Shown here one piece after another: positions 25,101 to 36,369 of a DNA stretch of 64,000 nt. How positions within the stretch are numbered: the stretch's first letter is position 1; each line of letters begins with the position of its first letter. The position numbers and the translations under genes are program-made. This DNA is from Siniperca chuatsi (lineage: Eukaryota; Chordata; Actinopteri; Centrarchiformes; Sinipercidae), in contig NC_058042.1 in the NCBI RefSeq assembly GCF_020085105.1, positions 18,431,001-18,495,000 on the forward strand. Reading direction: 5' to 3'. The notes below the pieces were generated by a model. That model did no database searches. It was not told the origin of the DNA and saw only the letters and a program-made list of their open reading frames with translations.

Positions 25101-25582
25101 GAGCCTCAGAAACACTTCAATTTTCTAACTGCAGCTGATTTATATAAAGTAAGTATGGAGGCCCATTTTACACAGTAACAACGGAGGAAATGTTAAATAG
25201 GAGAAAAATAAAACTACTCACGGTAAAGTAAAAATTATAGATACAAAAAGACATCACTTGACTTCACTCATCATTACTATTCATGAGAAAGTAGAAATGA
25301 ATTATGTCTTTTTGAGTAAGAATCACAGCATGCTAAGGTCAGAGTTCTGATTTACTAAGTCAAAATTATTATGATGAATGAAAATTGAGATAGTTACTCC
25401 AAGTATTGACTTTTTAATGAGACAAAACGGCTTACTAAAAGATAAGAACGATAGTGAGCAAGTCAAAATCTTGACTTTGTAAAAGCAGTAATTTCAATTT
25501 ACCGTTAGTATTTTTGTTTTTATCATTCCCTTTCATCCGTTGTTACTCTCCCTGGATACATTACAGTGAAAAACCTGAAATG

Positions 25583-26467
25583 CAGTGGTGGAATGTAACT
25601 AAGTACATTTACTCAAGTACTGTACTGAAGTTAAAATTTGAGGTACTTGTACTTTACTTGAGTATTTTCTTTTAATGCTACTTTTTACTTACATATCAAA
25701 GGGAAATATTGTACTTTTTACTTCACTACAATTATTTGACAACTTTAGTTCCTAGTTACTTTACAAATTAAGATTTTTACATACAAACATACGAAGGGTT
25801 TATAAAATATGATGTTGTATGATGTGCAGATGAAAAGATTAATCAATTTGTCAATTGAAAGAAAATTAATTGGCAACTATATTTTGATAATCGTTTAAGC
25901 CATTTCAGGGTTCCAACTTCACAAATGTGAGGATTTGCTGCTTTTCTTTTTACTTATTTTAATCATTTTAATTTATTGTTAATAATTTTGAGGTTTTGAC
26001 TGTTGGTTCGACAAAAAAAGGTAAAGGTGTCACTTTGGGCTCTGGGTAATTGTGATGGCATTTCTCACTATTGGCATTTCTCACTATTTTCTGAATTTTT
26101 ACAAACTGAACGATCAATTGATTAATCGAGAAAATAATCACCAGATTAATACATAATGAAAATTAGTTGTAGCCCTATATAGAATAGTTAAACATGAGCT
26201 CCACCTCAACCAACTACAACAGTAAAATCCTACTCTTACATTAATGCATTAGTAATAATAATCTAATGATATAATATATAACAATATAACACAGGGGACA
26301 TTTTTCTGCATTGAGTACTTTTACTTTTAATACTTTAAGTACATTTTCCTAAATATACTTACATACTTTTAGTTAAGTACCATTTTCAATGCATGCCTTT
26401 CACTTGTAACAGAGTATTTTTTACAGCGTGGTATTAGTACTTTATCTGAATACTTCCTCCACTACCG
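25583..26467 (+). mobile_element. AGTACT-type MITE between pigb and pigbos1
   Basis: Near-complete forward copy from CAGTGGTGGAATGTAACTAA to GAATACTTCCTCCACTACCG, with the CAGTGGTGG/CCTCCACTAC inverted ends. Another family is nested at 25838-26178, after which the host repeat resumes (AGCTCCACCTCAACCAACTA). It occupies most of the space between the two divergent genes. Confidence 0.75.
25838..26178. mobile_element. ATTAATCGATTA-type MITE (copy 3, nested)
   Basis: Bounded by GATTAATCAATTTGTCAATT and ATGAAAATTAGTTGTAGCCC. The interior TTTGGGCTCTGGGTAATTGT matches the family. It interrupts the AGTACT-type element, so it is the younger insertion. Confidence 0.65.
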
Positions 26468-26509
26468 CTTAAATGATTTAAACTCAAGTCTTTGTAATGT
26501 CGCTCAGGT

Positions 26510-26729
26510 AAATGTGCTCATCGCCGTGTCGTCTTCCCCCGTTGCTCCGCCAGGCGGCGAACTGCAGCTTTTAGCTGCTCTGCCAGAATTTAGAGTAGAA
26601 GAAGAGTTCTTGCCTGCTGCACGTACGTCTCCTTGGAGTCTTTTAGTTGTATCTTGTGTTTTAACCTCTGTGTTCTTCCGTCAGTCTGTGTTTAGTGATA
26701 ATAGACACTTCGAATAAACCGCTTCCTCG
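26510..26729 (+). other. pigbos1: pigbos1 non-coding exon 1 and promoter (inferred)
   Basis: GC-rich, CpG-containing stretch (CTCATCGCCGTGTCGTCTTC) ending in a good donor (CTTCCTCG|GTGAGT) after 26729. It would join the acceptor at 27683-27684 before the pigbos1 ATG. A 67-codon ORF here (26514-26717) has no similarity I recognise and I treat it as non-coding. The 5' boundary is not visible. Confidence 0.5.
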
Positions 26730-27054
26730 GTGAGTTATAAATGTTATAGAGAATCGCCTCTAAACTAGCTAAAATGTCATGTTTGAGTTGTATTCAGCGG
26801 AACGGTTCGGAAAATGTCAAGCTAGTGTGTGTATATCCGGTCTGGATTTGTCAAAATAAGACTCATTAAACTGTATTTAATGCTCAGTGGAAATAGTTTT
26901 GCAGTCAGGGAAAAAAAATCACATTTGTATTGCACGATACTTTGTATGACTATAACTAATATTTTGGCAGTCTAATTATTCTATTGAGTTCACACTGATG
27001 GATCCATTGATTAAAGTATCTAGCCCAGTGCAAAATATCAGTGTTTGATTAATG

Positions 27055-27135
27055 ACTTAATCAGAATCAGCTTTATTGCCAAGTAGGTTTACACATACAA
27101 GGAATTTGCTTTGGTATTATGGTGCAAAACAATAA
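27055..27135 (-). mobile_element. LINE-type 3' tail in the pigbos1 intron
   Basis: AATCAGAATCAGCTTTATTG followed by CCAAGTAGGTTTACACATAC and AAGGAATTTG is a very common fish dispersed repeat, the inverted tail of a non-LTR element. No coding part remains. Confidence 0.6.
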
Positions 27136-27729
27136 ACAGCACATGGAAATCTACCTCACACTCTAGTAATTGTAAAAACAGTGTTAAGATGTTGAGGATG
27201 GATGGTGTTGGAAGTAATTGGTAGTAATAAAACTATGTGTGTTGAGCTGTGCGCTGGGCTGCAGGTTCACTCTCACATAGACCTGATCCTGTAAAAAGGC
27301 ACCATACTTAGTGGATTGAAGGTAACCTCTGAGCCATTCTCATGTGCATTGAGGAACATGCAGAGGAATCCTGTGGATTTCTTTTTAATTTCTTTTTAAA
27401 ATGTTGAAATGTATGCATAAATACTATGTGATGGCTCTGGATATTACTGTATGCTATTAGAACAGTAGCATTGCTCCAGCACAGCCAGCAACACGGCAGT
27501 TATTTTCACTGTGTGTAGAGTAGCTAACAACATCCATGCAGCAAGTTATGCTTAAAATTTCGCAAGAACATGTAACATTCAACAGAGCAGAGGAGATGCA
27601 AAATGATTAAAAAGACACTTAGATTATAATTCAAAAGTGTCCAGATAAAGTGTCTTGTATAACACCACTTTACTCTTCTTTCAGGATCATCTTGTGTCTC
27701 AACATTAGGATTTCATATTAAAAGAAGTC

Positions 27730-27888
27730 ATGTTTCGAAGAAGAATACCCTTCACACAGATGGCCTTTGCCACACTGCTTGGAGTCGCTGGTGGTATTTA
27801 TATCTACAGACCTTATTTTGAGCCGGTGCTGAAGACTTCAGGACAACAAAACCAGGATGTGCCTAAGAAACAGAATGAAACAGACTGA
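27730..27888 (+). CDS. pigbos1: PIGBOS1 mitochondrial microprotein
   Basis: 52 aa in one exon (acceptor 27683-27684, ATG 27730-27732, TGA 27886-27888). It starts MFRRRIPFTQMAFATLLGVA and continues GGIYIYRPYFEPVL. Human PIGBOS1 (54 aa) begins MFRR and has the same FA.LLG.AGG.YI...FE core. In mammals it is a single-pass protein of the mitochondrial outer membrane that contacts ER-resident CLCC1 and tunes the unfolded-protein response. Here one hydrophobic segment (residues about 8-25) follows a basic N-terminus and precedes a polar tail ending KKQNETD. Position opposite pigb, on the ccpg1 strand, matches mammals. Poly(A) signal AATAAA at 28011-28016. The reading frame is short enough for automatic predictors to miss. 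Confidence 0.9.
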   Translation: MFRRRIPFTQMAFATLLGVAGGIYIYRPYFEPVLKTSGQQNQDVPKKQNETD

Positions 27889-28257
27889 AGTAATTCTTCA
27901 CTCCCAGGAAATACTTCACAGACAGAAGCCAGAAGAACTCAGAGGCTGCTGGAGCTGGAGAATAAATTCATGCTTCGTTGGGGTTGTTTGTTTGATTGTT
28001 AATGTACAAAAATAAAATATTTAATGTTCATTATACATGCCTGCCAAAAAAAGTATTGTAGCCATGGGCTCCTTTGTCAGATTCACAATGCCTTTTTCCC
28101 CACAGGGATTAACATTTATACAGAAAATTAGGTCTGTGGTCCACATAAGCCTGAAAATGGTTCACATTTTATTATACAACATAAAATACATTAATATCTG
28201 TGAATTATGAAGCTATACAATATAGTTTTTTTACAGCATGAACCCACTACATCCGGC

Positions 28258-29340
28258 AGAGGTGAAAGAAGTATTCAAGTCCTTTACTTAAGTAAAAGTA
28301 CCAATACAACAATGTAAAAATACTCTGTTAAAACTCTGTCATTCAAAATCCAACTAAAAGTACAAAACATTGGATTAAAAGACTAAGATGTGTGTTCACA
28401 GTTTTGTTCAGGTACATTAGCATTAGCTGTAGAAACAGGCAGGTTTAATCTTGTCAGGTGGAGCTAGTTTTAACTACTTTAGATAAAGTTTAGTAGTTTA
28501 ATCCTGTGGTGGGGAACTCAGGGGGTTGGGTCCCCTCCAGAAGGTCACACAATAAATAAATGAAATGGCTAATGGAAGGAAAACTCTGATACACAAATAT
28601 ATCAAAAAATGTTGGCCTTTTCATCGTACTTTGCTCTGTTTGTGAAATTTTGGATAATTTTACACCTTTGGGCCTCAAATAGTTCAAACCATCTAAGAAG
28701 ATTAGGAGTGGAAGTGCTATCAACTCACATCTGAAATGTGATTAAGGGCACCAACCGGACACTTTTGTAAGGGGTTACAAGCTGGAAAGGTCGTGAACCA
28801 GCGGTTTACTCTTTAACAATACATTATATTTTGTAAGTTTATTTTGTTTTTTAAAAAAAAGTCAAATTAACATACTTTATATACTACTGGGTAGCTTGTA
28901 AATTTACCTTCAGGGATCAATAAAGTCTTATCTTAACCTATAATAATACATAATAATGCATTGTTGATTATATTTTGTATTGATCTGAATCTGCAAAGTA
29001 ACTGGTAAGTTAAGTTATTAAATAAATGTAGTGGAGTAAAAAGTACATTATTTCCCTCTGAAATGTAGTGGAGTCGAAGCATAAACTAACAGAAAATGTA
29101 AATACTCAAGTAAAGTACAATTTCCTCAAAATTGTAATTAGGTAACCTACAGTATTTGAGTAAATGTACTTAGTTACTTTTCACCACGGAAATTTAGCCT
29201 ACTTAACGTTAAGTTACTGGTTACTAGCTGTTTGATAAATGTAGTGGTACACAGTGGTAAAGAGTACACTATTTCCCTCTGAAATGTATTGGAGTAGTTG
29301 TATAAAGTAGCGTGGAATAGAAATACTCGAGTAAAGTAAC
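28258..29340 (-). mobile_element. AGTACT-type MITEs, reverse orientation, with inserts
   Basis: The reverse copy runs from about 28258 (AAGTCCTTTACTTAAGTAAA) to about 29190 (GAGTAAATGTACTTAGTTAC), with a second fragment at 29205-29340 (ATTTCCCTCTGAAATGTATT). It is interrupted by a GGGGTCCC-type repeat at about 28500-28800 and carries a LINE-like tail (TTCAGGGATCAATAAAGTCT) at 28910-28930. Layered insertions between pigbos1 and rab27a. Confidence 0.65.
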
Positions 29341-29380
29341 TTAAGCAGCATAAATGTATAATGTCTGTTAGCGTTTTCTG

Positions 29381-29686
29381 ACGGCTGGTGCTTTCCCTTC
29401 AGTTAGCTAACGTTAGCTAGCTGTGAGTATCCATAGTAATGTAACGGCTGGTGCTTCCCCTTCAGTTAGCTAACGTTAGCTAGCTGTGAGTATCCATAGT
29501 AATGTAACGGCTGGTGCTTCCCCTTCAGTTAGCTAACGTTAGCAAGCTGTGAGTATCCATAGTAATGCAACGGCTGGTGTTTCCCCTTCAGTTAGCTAAC
29601 GTTAGCAAGCTGTGAGTATCCATAGTAATGTAACGGCTGGTGTTTCCCCTTCAGTTAGCTAACGTTAGCTAGCTGTGAGCAATGTA
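29381..29686 (+). repeat. 63-bp minisatellite at the rab27a 5' end
   Basis: Five units start at 29381, 29444, 29507, 29570 and 29633 (exact 63-bp spacing; last unit shortened to 54 bp). Each begins ACGGCTGGTG and contains the self-complementary core TTAGCTAACGTTAGCTAG, with TAGCTAG changed to AGCAAGC in units 3 and 4. It ends about 230 bp before the rab27a exon-1 donor. Confidence 0.95.
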
Positions 29687-29914
29687 ACGGCCGTGAGCTC
29701 CGTGAGGAGGAGCTGTTTCTCAACAGCACGCACGACAACCCCGGAGAGTAAAGGTAGTGTTCAGTGTTAATGAAGCTGGTCTAATGTCAACTAATGTAAA
29801 CTAACTAAGACGGAGAAAGTAAAGTCTTCATTTATTCACCTTTCGGAAACGTCTTCAACGGTCACTTCTAACTACTATTTTAACACGGTGCGCCGCAGCA
29901 ACGCCCCGGGGCTG
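29687..29914 (+). promoter_or_regulatory. rab27a: rab27a promoter / non-coding exon 1
   Basis: GC-rich stretch (GTGCGCCGCAGCAACGCCCC) ending in a strong donor, GGGGCTG|GTAAGT, after 29914. The first coding exon begins with an acceptor at 37467-37468, so a 5' UTR exon is needed upstream and this is the best candidate. A weaker donor (GTAAAG|GTAGTG, near 29754) is an alternative. Confidence 0.55.
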
Positions 29915-30904
29915 GTAAGTATGTTAACTTAGTTAAGTGTGTTTCAGGAAATGTCAGTCGAAAAAATCCGTCTGTAGCATCTGTCAGGAGTTAGCAAGAC
30001 TTTTCATTTTAACTTTAATTCACTCGATTATCTGAGTTAGTAACAGATTGACTGCCCACAAACTGCTTTTCTAATTCACCCTCACATAATCAAAGACCGT
30101 TGGAGTTGGGAAACATTTTACACCTGCCTTATCCTCTTCTCACAGTTGTTAGCGTTTTCCACATTTGCTCAATAACTGTTACAGTCCACTGTTTTATACA
30201 AGTAAAAACGGGTTTCTCCCAGCAGGACTACAAGTTATTAACATTTATCACAGCTCTCAGGCATGTTTGGACTCATATGTAGGCTGCAATATGTCTGACA
30301 GAGGAAGCTGGGAAGTTGACATCCAATATAGTCTTCTTGGCAGGATCCATATTAAGTAAAAACGTGATTATTTAAGAGACCGCCTGACCACCAGTCATAG
30401 CCCCATGAGGACCAGCTGAGGAGGGTCATTAGAGCTTTTCTTCGTTTCACTTAATCGATTTGAGTGTTATTTGTTTGTCTCAGTTTCATGTGCCTGACAC
30501 TGCCTGCTGCTGCTGCTGCAGATAAATCCTCCACAAGGTATTTTAATGACTAGATAGTTACCAGCTTTGGCAGCCAGAAGTTTTAAACATGCATGATTTG
30601 ATATGGGCACCCCATATCAAATCATTAGATTTTACTCAGAGTTGCACATCATTATAGTGTCACACTGGTGCTGCACCCTTTTAAGTTTATGGTGTGTACA
30701 TATCCGGATTTTCCCGAGGAGCCGCCGGCCTCTGTGTTGGACAGCTGCCCAGGGTGGGTCTTCCACTTCTCCCTGACAAATGATTAAAGCTACTTTTTGT
30801 TTGCTGGTCTGCATGGGTGGTAGTACTTGCCTGGCAAACACAGCTACTAGGTTAACTCCCACTGCAGGAGAAAATGCCAAGAGATATTAACGTACTTATG
30901 CTTT

Positions 30905-30990
30905 ATTTAAAGTTTATCTAAATGGGAAAGCCTCATTGAGATTAAAACATTCTTTCAAGAGAGTCCTGGCCAAAAGATGCAGAAATAACA
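30905..30990 (-). mobile_element. Inverted LINE 3' tail
   Basis: Reverse complement of CTTGGCCAGGACTCTC followed by TTTTAATCTCAATGAG, the same tail type that ends the forward LINE remnant at 37165. Non-coding. Confidence 0.5.
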
Positions 30991-31344
30991 ATAATTACAG
31001 ACAAACAACATAAGACAGTTAACAAAAAAGATGCCACAAAATTAGAGTTAAACATAAATGCAATTATAAAATCATGAATAGAATTAATCATGTAAGAGAT
31101 TTCATTAACTTAAATAGCACCTTAAACCCTCCCAAGAGATGTCAAAAACGTGGTGTAGCCCTGCGGCCCCATGAACAACTGTCACTCATGCTCACAATTT
31201 TCTCACATTCACATCAGCCGATTTTATTCATGAAGTCATAGTGCAAACACAGGCGCAACACAGGTTTATGTTTTCGGGCTTTTAATTAAGAAGTTTTTAA
31301 AAGAAGGCTGTGATAGTTTTATTCAGTTTCTAATAGGGATTCAC

Positions 31345-31765
31345 TTGGGCCGGATTAACCCACTAGGGGGCCCCTGGGCAAAAATACACAGTGGGGACCT
31401 ATTGACCCTCGTTTCTCCCACTTTCTGCACATTGTATTTGTATTAGTTAATAATTAGTTTGTGGTAATTTAATTAAACACACTTTTTTTTGTAAATTGCA
31501 CCATGTAATCACAATATATACTGAAATAATAAAGTCCTTAAAAAATAGAATTTAACTTAGGGCCCCTCTACAAGATGGGGCCTCAAGACTGGGCAACAAT
31601 GCAGCTGTTTCAGGCCCCTATCGTTACAGTTTATTATGTTTTTCAGTCGTGCAAACAGTAGTATCAAACCAATTAGCAATTGCAAGTTGGTGAGCGTGAA
31701 GCTTTTGGGCCCCTGAGGGTTTGGGGCCCCTGGGGCAGTTGCCCACTTTAGCCAGTTAGTAATAG
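31345..31765. repeat. GGGGCCCC-rich repeat with inverted ends
   Basis: GGGCCGGATTAACCCACTAG and GGGGCCCCTGGGC at the left are mirrored by GGGGCCCCTGGGGCAGTTGC and CCAGTTAGTAA at the right. This looks like a non-autonomous DNA element. Confidence 0.45.
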
Positions 31766-32200
31766 TGGATGCACTGATCCGATACATGGATTGGTCATTG
31801 GCACCGAAACTGATCTTGATAAGTGGATCTGGTATTGGTCAGACGTGACAGATCTTCGTTGAATACAGTTCTTCAGTCAATATCATCAGTTGCATTAATT
31901 CAGTCACAGCAAGCTGCCAACTACATTTTTAATATCTACTCCTGGGATAAGATGGCGTTAGATTGTTACTCTGTAACTGCTAATAGACTATGTTTAGATA
32001 TCAGAATCAGTATTGGAAGAAAAAAATGTCAAATTATTGCGTTCCTAGTTTCTTATTTGTATTAAGTGACATACTTCCATAAAACATTAAAAGGTTAGTT
32101 CAACAAATGGCAGCAAAAGAAAATAGATACTGATTTTGCATTTTAAAGCTGATATTGTCTGAAACACCAATATATTGGCTCTATGAATTAAGAATAATAA
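31766..32200. mobile_element. GGATGCACCGATCCGATA-type MITE
   Basis: TGGATGCACTGATCCGATAC at the start and CACCAATATATTGGCTC near the end are typical of a hAT-like fish MITE. A relative lies at 45847-46330 in vrk3. Confidence 0.5.
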
Positions 32201-33509
32201 ACAGACCTCCACACTATCCTGTCACATCATATGTCAGGATAATCGTCAGTTATATGTAGCTGTTGGTGCGGTACTAGATAAAATCCTTTTTTGTTGTTGT
32301 TAATGACACCAACAAATGTGGTTAAGATACATGTCACACTTAGTTTTAGTCTGCTATTTAAATGCTGCTTGTGAGAGCTTTCCACTGAGGGGAGTACTTA
32401 ATCTTGTAGTACAACAGGGGCTCGTTTGTTGTCTGTTAAAAGGTTGTGGGAAACATGAGACTGTCTAGTGTTGTTCCTCCTTAACCCAAATTAGTTGAAC
32501 TTGTGCAATTTTTAAGGTATAGAAGGTAATTAGGGAAAGTTAATATATTAAGAAGGTAATTGGCAGACCACTCAACCACAGGATTCACAGAGAAGAAGTC
32601 TCTTTTAGTGCCAACTTTTAATGCTTTCTTAATGTCAGCTCTTTTCCACCTCTTTGACGTGAAACCTCCGTCATTATGTTTCATTTGGAGAGTTCTACAT
32701 CCGGTAGAGGAGATCAGGTAGGGACATTGTTGTTTCAGAAAGGTTAATGTGAGGCAGTAATTAGGATAAGACTTGTTGTTCTTTCTGATTGTTTACTGAA
32801 CTCAGTGTTTTCTTGCCCAACACAGCAGAAGATCATACTCTGCCAGCTTGCTTCCTTTTCACAGCTGTGATACGACTGGGAAGTGTAATGTGCCTAGGAA
32901 GCACTTGCACTGTATTATCATTTGCTTTCTTTTCATTATAAACTTTGCTTGTTTAACATGAGATTATGCTAGTTCTTGTTTTCGACTGGAGCTTAATAAG
33001 GAGTTGTCTGATTAGCCTGATAATAGTCTGCAGAAATCTGCTGACACAATCTGCATCTCCAGCAGTGTGGTTTTCCTTGACTGCTTCTGTGACCTATTTT
33101 CACTGAAAAAGAAATCATATAGTGACTCAAGTTTTTCTGTCAGGGTTTTCAATAATAACATCAGTAACTTGCATAGAAAAATATAATCTGCAGTCAGAGT
33201 TGTGACAAAGTTAGAAGAAGTAGGCTATATGGCTGCTTTAGTGCTGCTTTACCTTTTTTGTTGACATATACTAAAATGTATGAATAGACGTTTTTTCACA
33301 GCAGACTCTTTGACTTGTCAAAATAGGAAAAGTACATGCGTTATTAATAAAACTAATGATGTGTCAGTTCCATTAATCATCCCATTAGCCATTCCTGTGA
33401 GCCAACATGCACAATAAATGTGATGCAGGTAGTTATTGGTTACTGTTATTCATTACACCTGTGTTTGTCAAAATGTCTGCTGTGAAAAAGGGCTACTGGG
33501 GACATGCAG

Positions 33510-33815
33510 TTGCCAGTTTATTAGGTACACCTGGCTAATGCAATCTACAGAACAGGAGGTTAATTCATGTTTATAGTCATTTCAGAGGTCTACCGTTGTG
33601 ATTTAAATGAGGTGGACAAAATTTTAGAAACATGGCTCAGTGTAACGCAATAAAATTCAGCAGCACCACAATCTGCAGTCACCAAAATAACCATAAAGTT
33701 GAATCAACACCTCTTTAAAACAGTTTAAACAAAAACTGAACATAATAACCTTCATGAAGATAGAATGTGTTGTTGTATTTGACTGCATTAGTTTTAGCTA
33801 GGTTAAAGAGCCTGT
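33510..33815. mobile_element. TATTAGGTACACCT-type dispersed repeat
   Basis: TTTATTAGGTACACCTGGCT, then the inverted consensus AGTTGAATCAACACCTCTTT and GTTTAAACAAAAACTGAACA. Fish genomes carry many copies. A partial relative is at about 16310-16420 in ccpg1 (CAATACAACAGTCCCCATGA). Confidence 0.55.
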
Positions 33816-34904
33816 GGCATGTGGCTCACCAATGGCTACATCTGAAGAGTGGCTTTAATAGTTGATGGCAACTGATCCAACCTGAGGTTCCTTTAGCAGC
33901 CCTGATGGAAAGGCTTATGGCTTTTAAAAGTTGTAACTAAAACCATATTTATAACTTTTAACCTACTTGAGTCAGAACAGGCCCATGAGCAGGAATGTGG
34001 ACTTCATAGTTCTGGGGCTCGGTGGTCTTTGCGCACCGTTTATGGCCTCATCAGTGCTTGTGGTAGCCGTTTCCATCTCAGTGGTTTTATCATGGATCTT
34101 GATTTTGCATGAGACCTTAAGCTGCTTATGGCTCCAGATGAAAGGTTCACTGGGTGTTACAGTGAAAGAATGTAAGACTTGTCTGAATATTTTTCTACAC
34201 ACTGGTCATATGATGCATCTGCGCTTTCTTTTAAAATGTTTTGACCGGAATTGGTTGACCATGTAAGTAAGCGAAAAAGTTTAATCTAGTAGATATTATA
34301 GTGGGCTTCTCATTGTGTTAGAAAAGATGTGCCTCTACACTTAAGTCCTTAATAAGTATCAAGTTAACCTTTACTCCAAAGTGTGTAGAACAACAACCTA
34401 CTAATCTGTAGAGAGAAATTACAACTACTTTCTTGCCAGAGTGATAGTGAGTAGACGGGAACTTGAGTCTGTTTTGGTGTGTGTCTGTGGCTGTAGAGGG
34501 ACAGAGGAATTTAAAATGCTTCCTGTCACTGTGTCAGCAAGATGAAACCGCTCTTACGTTACACACATTAGCCCGCAATGCCATCAGCTGTACAAATCTA
34601 CATCTGAAGGTCTTGCATAATATTGGAAAAGTGTAAAATATCTTCTGTATTTCTCCCTTGAGCATTGACTCTAGGTTAAACTAGACAGTATATGTGACAG
34701 ATGGAGGTAGACCTGAGCCTGTTTCTTTTGTTACTTTTAAGATGTGTGGGAAAATGTGCAAATGAATGTTAGGCCATATGCATGCATAATTAATAGTTGG
34801 CCAGCTAAGCCTACATGCTGTCACTGACAATTTTCACTGGTCCTTCAGACTGTATATAAAAGAAAACTGATTTCCACACAACAACATTTTGTAATTTCAC
34901 AGGT

Positions 34905-35055
34905 CAACAATTCAATTCAATTAAATAAAATTTTATTTATATAGCGCCAATTCATAACAGAAGTTATCTCATTGCACTTTTCCTATAGAGCAGGTCTAGA
35001 CCGTTCTCTTTATAATATTAATTACAGAGACCCAACAAATCCCAACAAACAAAAA
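34905..35055 (+). mobile_element. LINE-type tail (TTTATATAGCGCCAATTCA family)
   Basis: TTTATTTATATAGCGCCAAT, GCACTTTTCCTATAGAGCAG and GACCCAACAAATCCCAACA are the standard 3' end of a widespread fish non-LTR element. No ORF remains. Confidence 0.65.
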
Positions 35056-35935
35056 GGTGCATTTCAGAAAAGGTAACACTGAAAGGACAAATAACTTCAT
35101 TTTAATTATTTCATTTTTATCATCAGTTTTGTTTCCCCTTTCATGGTTAGCACTTTGTCAACGCACCGTATACGGTATATTACCGTGAGTGTTGGAAGAT
35201 TGCGAGCTCTCCTCGTGCTGTGTGGCTTGTTGTACACATATAATGGGCTCAATGTGTCATTGTGGTTTCATAAATCTTAAGGTTAGCATGTAACAGGAGA
35301 CAATGTTCCTCTCCTAACGCTACATCAGAAAACTGGAAAAGACATGACGTGTTTTAGCATTTGTTTTTATGGCTGTTGTCCTGCACCAGAGTCAGATGGA
35401 ATTCATATAAAGATTATTAGCGACTGCAATTAAATGTTAATTGTTAAATCAACCACTTGGACTCAAAAGACGACAGACAAGACAACAGACTAAGTGCCAT
35501 ACATACTGTAGATACAGGCTGCCAAAATCCTATTGTTTATTCAACATCATTTAAAATGTTTCACCTGAATGATCTCCAGGAACTTGAGAGACAGATCTCA
35601 GAGCTGCTACACACCCATAGTCCACCCACACAGGTGTTTTCACTGCGATCCTCTCAGGACTGTGTGGGTATGTACTGTACAAACTGGACTTGACTGACAG
35701 CTCCCTCACTCTCCTGTTAGGGTAGGACAACTTACCCTGTTATCATTCTCATTGGTCAATGGAGTTTTGTGACATCAGTTACTCCAAGCTTAGCTCCACC
35801 CAGCTACAACATGAGTAGAGGTGTAGACAGTCAGTTATTGGAAACATCTGCGTGTTAGCCTTGTAGTGAATAGCTAAAAAGCCCTGCTAGACCTGTTGTA
35901 GACAACAGGCTACATTATAGCATCAGAGAAGTCCT

Positions 35936-36230
35936 GGGCTGTGTCCGAAACCACTCCATAATTACTACATAGTGCCCTATATTTAATGTCATTTTATTTG
36001 AGTGTCCACATTTTGAGTGTTAAATCTATCCACTATATAGTGCCCTCAAAATTCCCCACAATGGAATGAATAAAGTAGTGTCCCTGGCAAGTACACTACT
36101 TTCTGCTAACATTTCCACAATGCAATGCGTTGAATATTCATAAGAGTCCGAAATGCACTGCTCATTATTGAGTAAACTACTGAGTGTCTATTATATAGAG
36201 AGTAGGTAACGTGTGATCGAGACACAGCCC
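35936..36230. mobile_element. GGGCTGTGTCCGAAACC-type MITE
   Basis: The left terminus GGGCTGTGTCCGAAACCACT is mirrored by ATCGAGACACAGCCC at the right. The interior has the family hallmarks CACTATATAGTGCCCT and TTCCCCACAATGGAATG. A 295-bp non-autonomous element. Confidence 0.75.
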
Positions 36231-36369
36231 TGCTCGAGAGCTGGCAAGTCATGGCTCTCTAGAAAACGTGTACACACACCACAGCAATATTCATATTTCC
36301 TTATTATATAAACTATGAGGCTGGTGTTTTTCTCTATTTTTCTCATTGTCCCATGAAAAGACCAAAACC

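Noticed and set aside
26514-26717. 67-codon ORF at the pigbos1 5' end
   Set aside because: Runs across a likely non-coding exon and promoter, and resembles no known protein. The real product starts at 27730.
29381-29686. Regular 63-bp array considered as a CRISPR-like array
   Set aside because: Units are tandem with no unique spacers, in a vertebrate genome. It is a minisatellite.
33967-34266. 99-codon hydrophobic ORF in rab27a intron 1
   Set aside because: No similarity, no acceptor/donor pair in phase with rab27a, and an equally open minus-strand ORF overlaps it.
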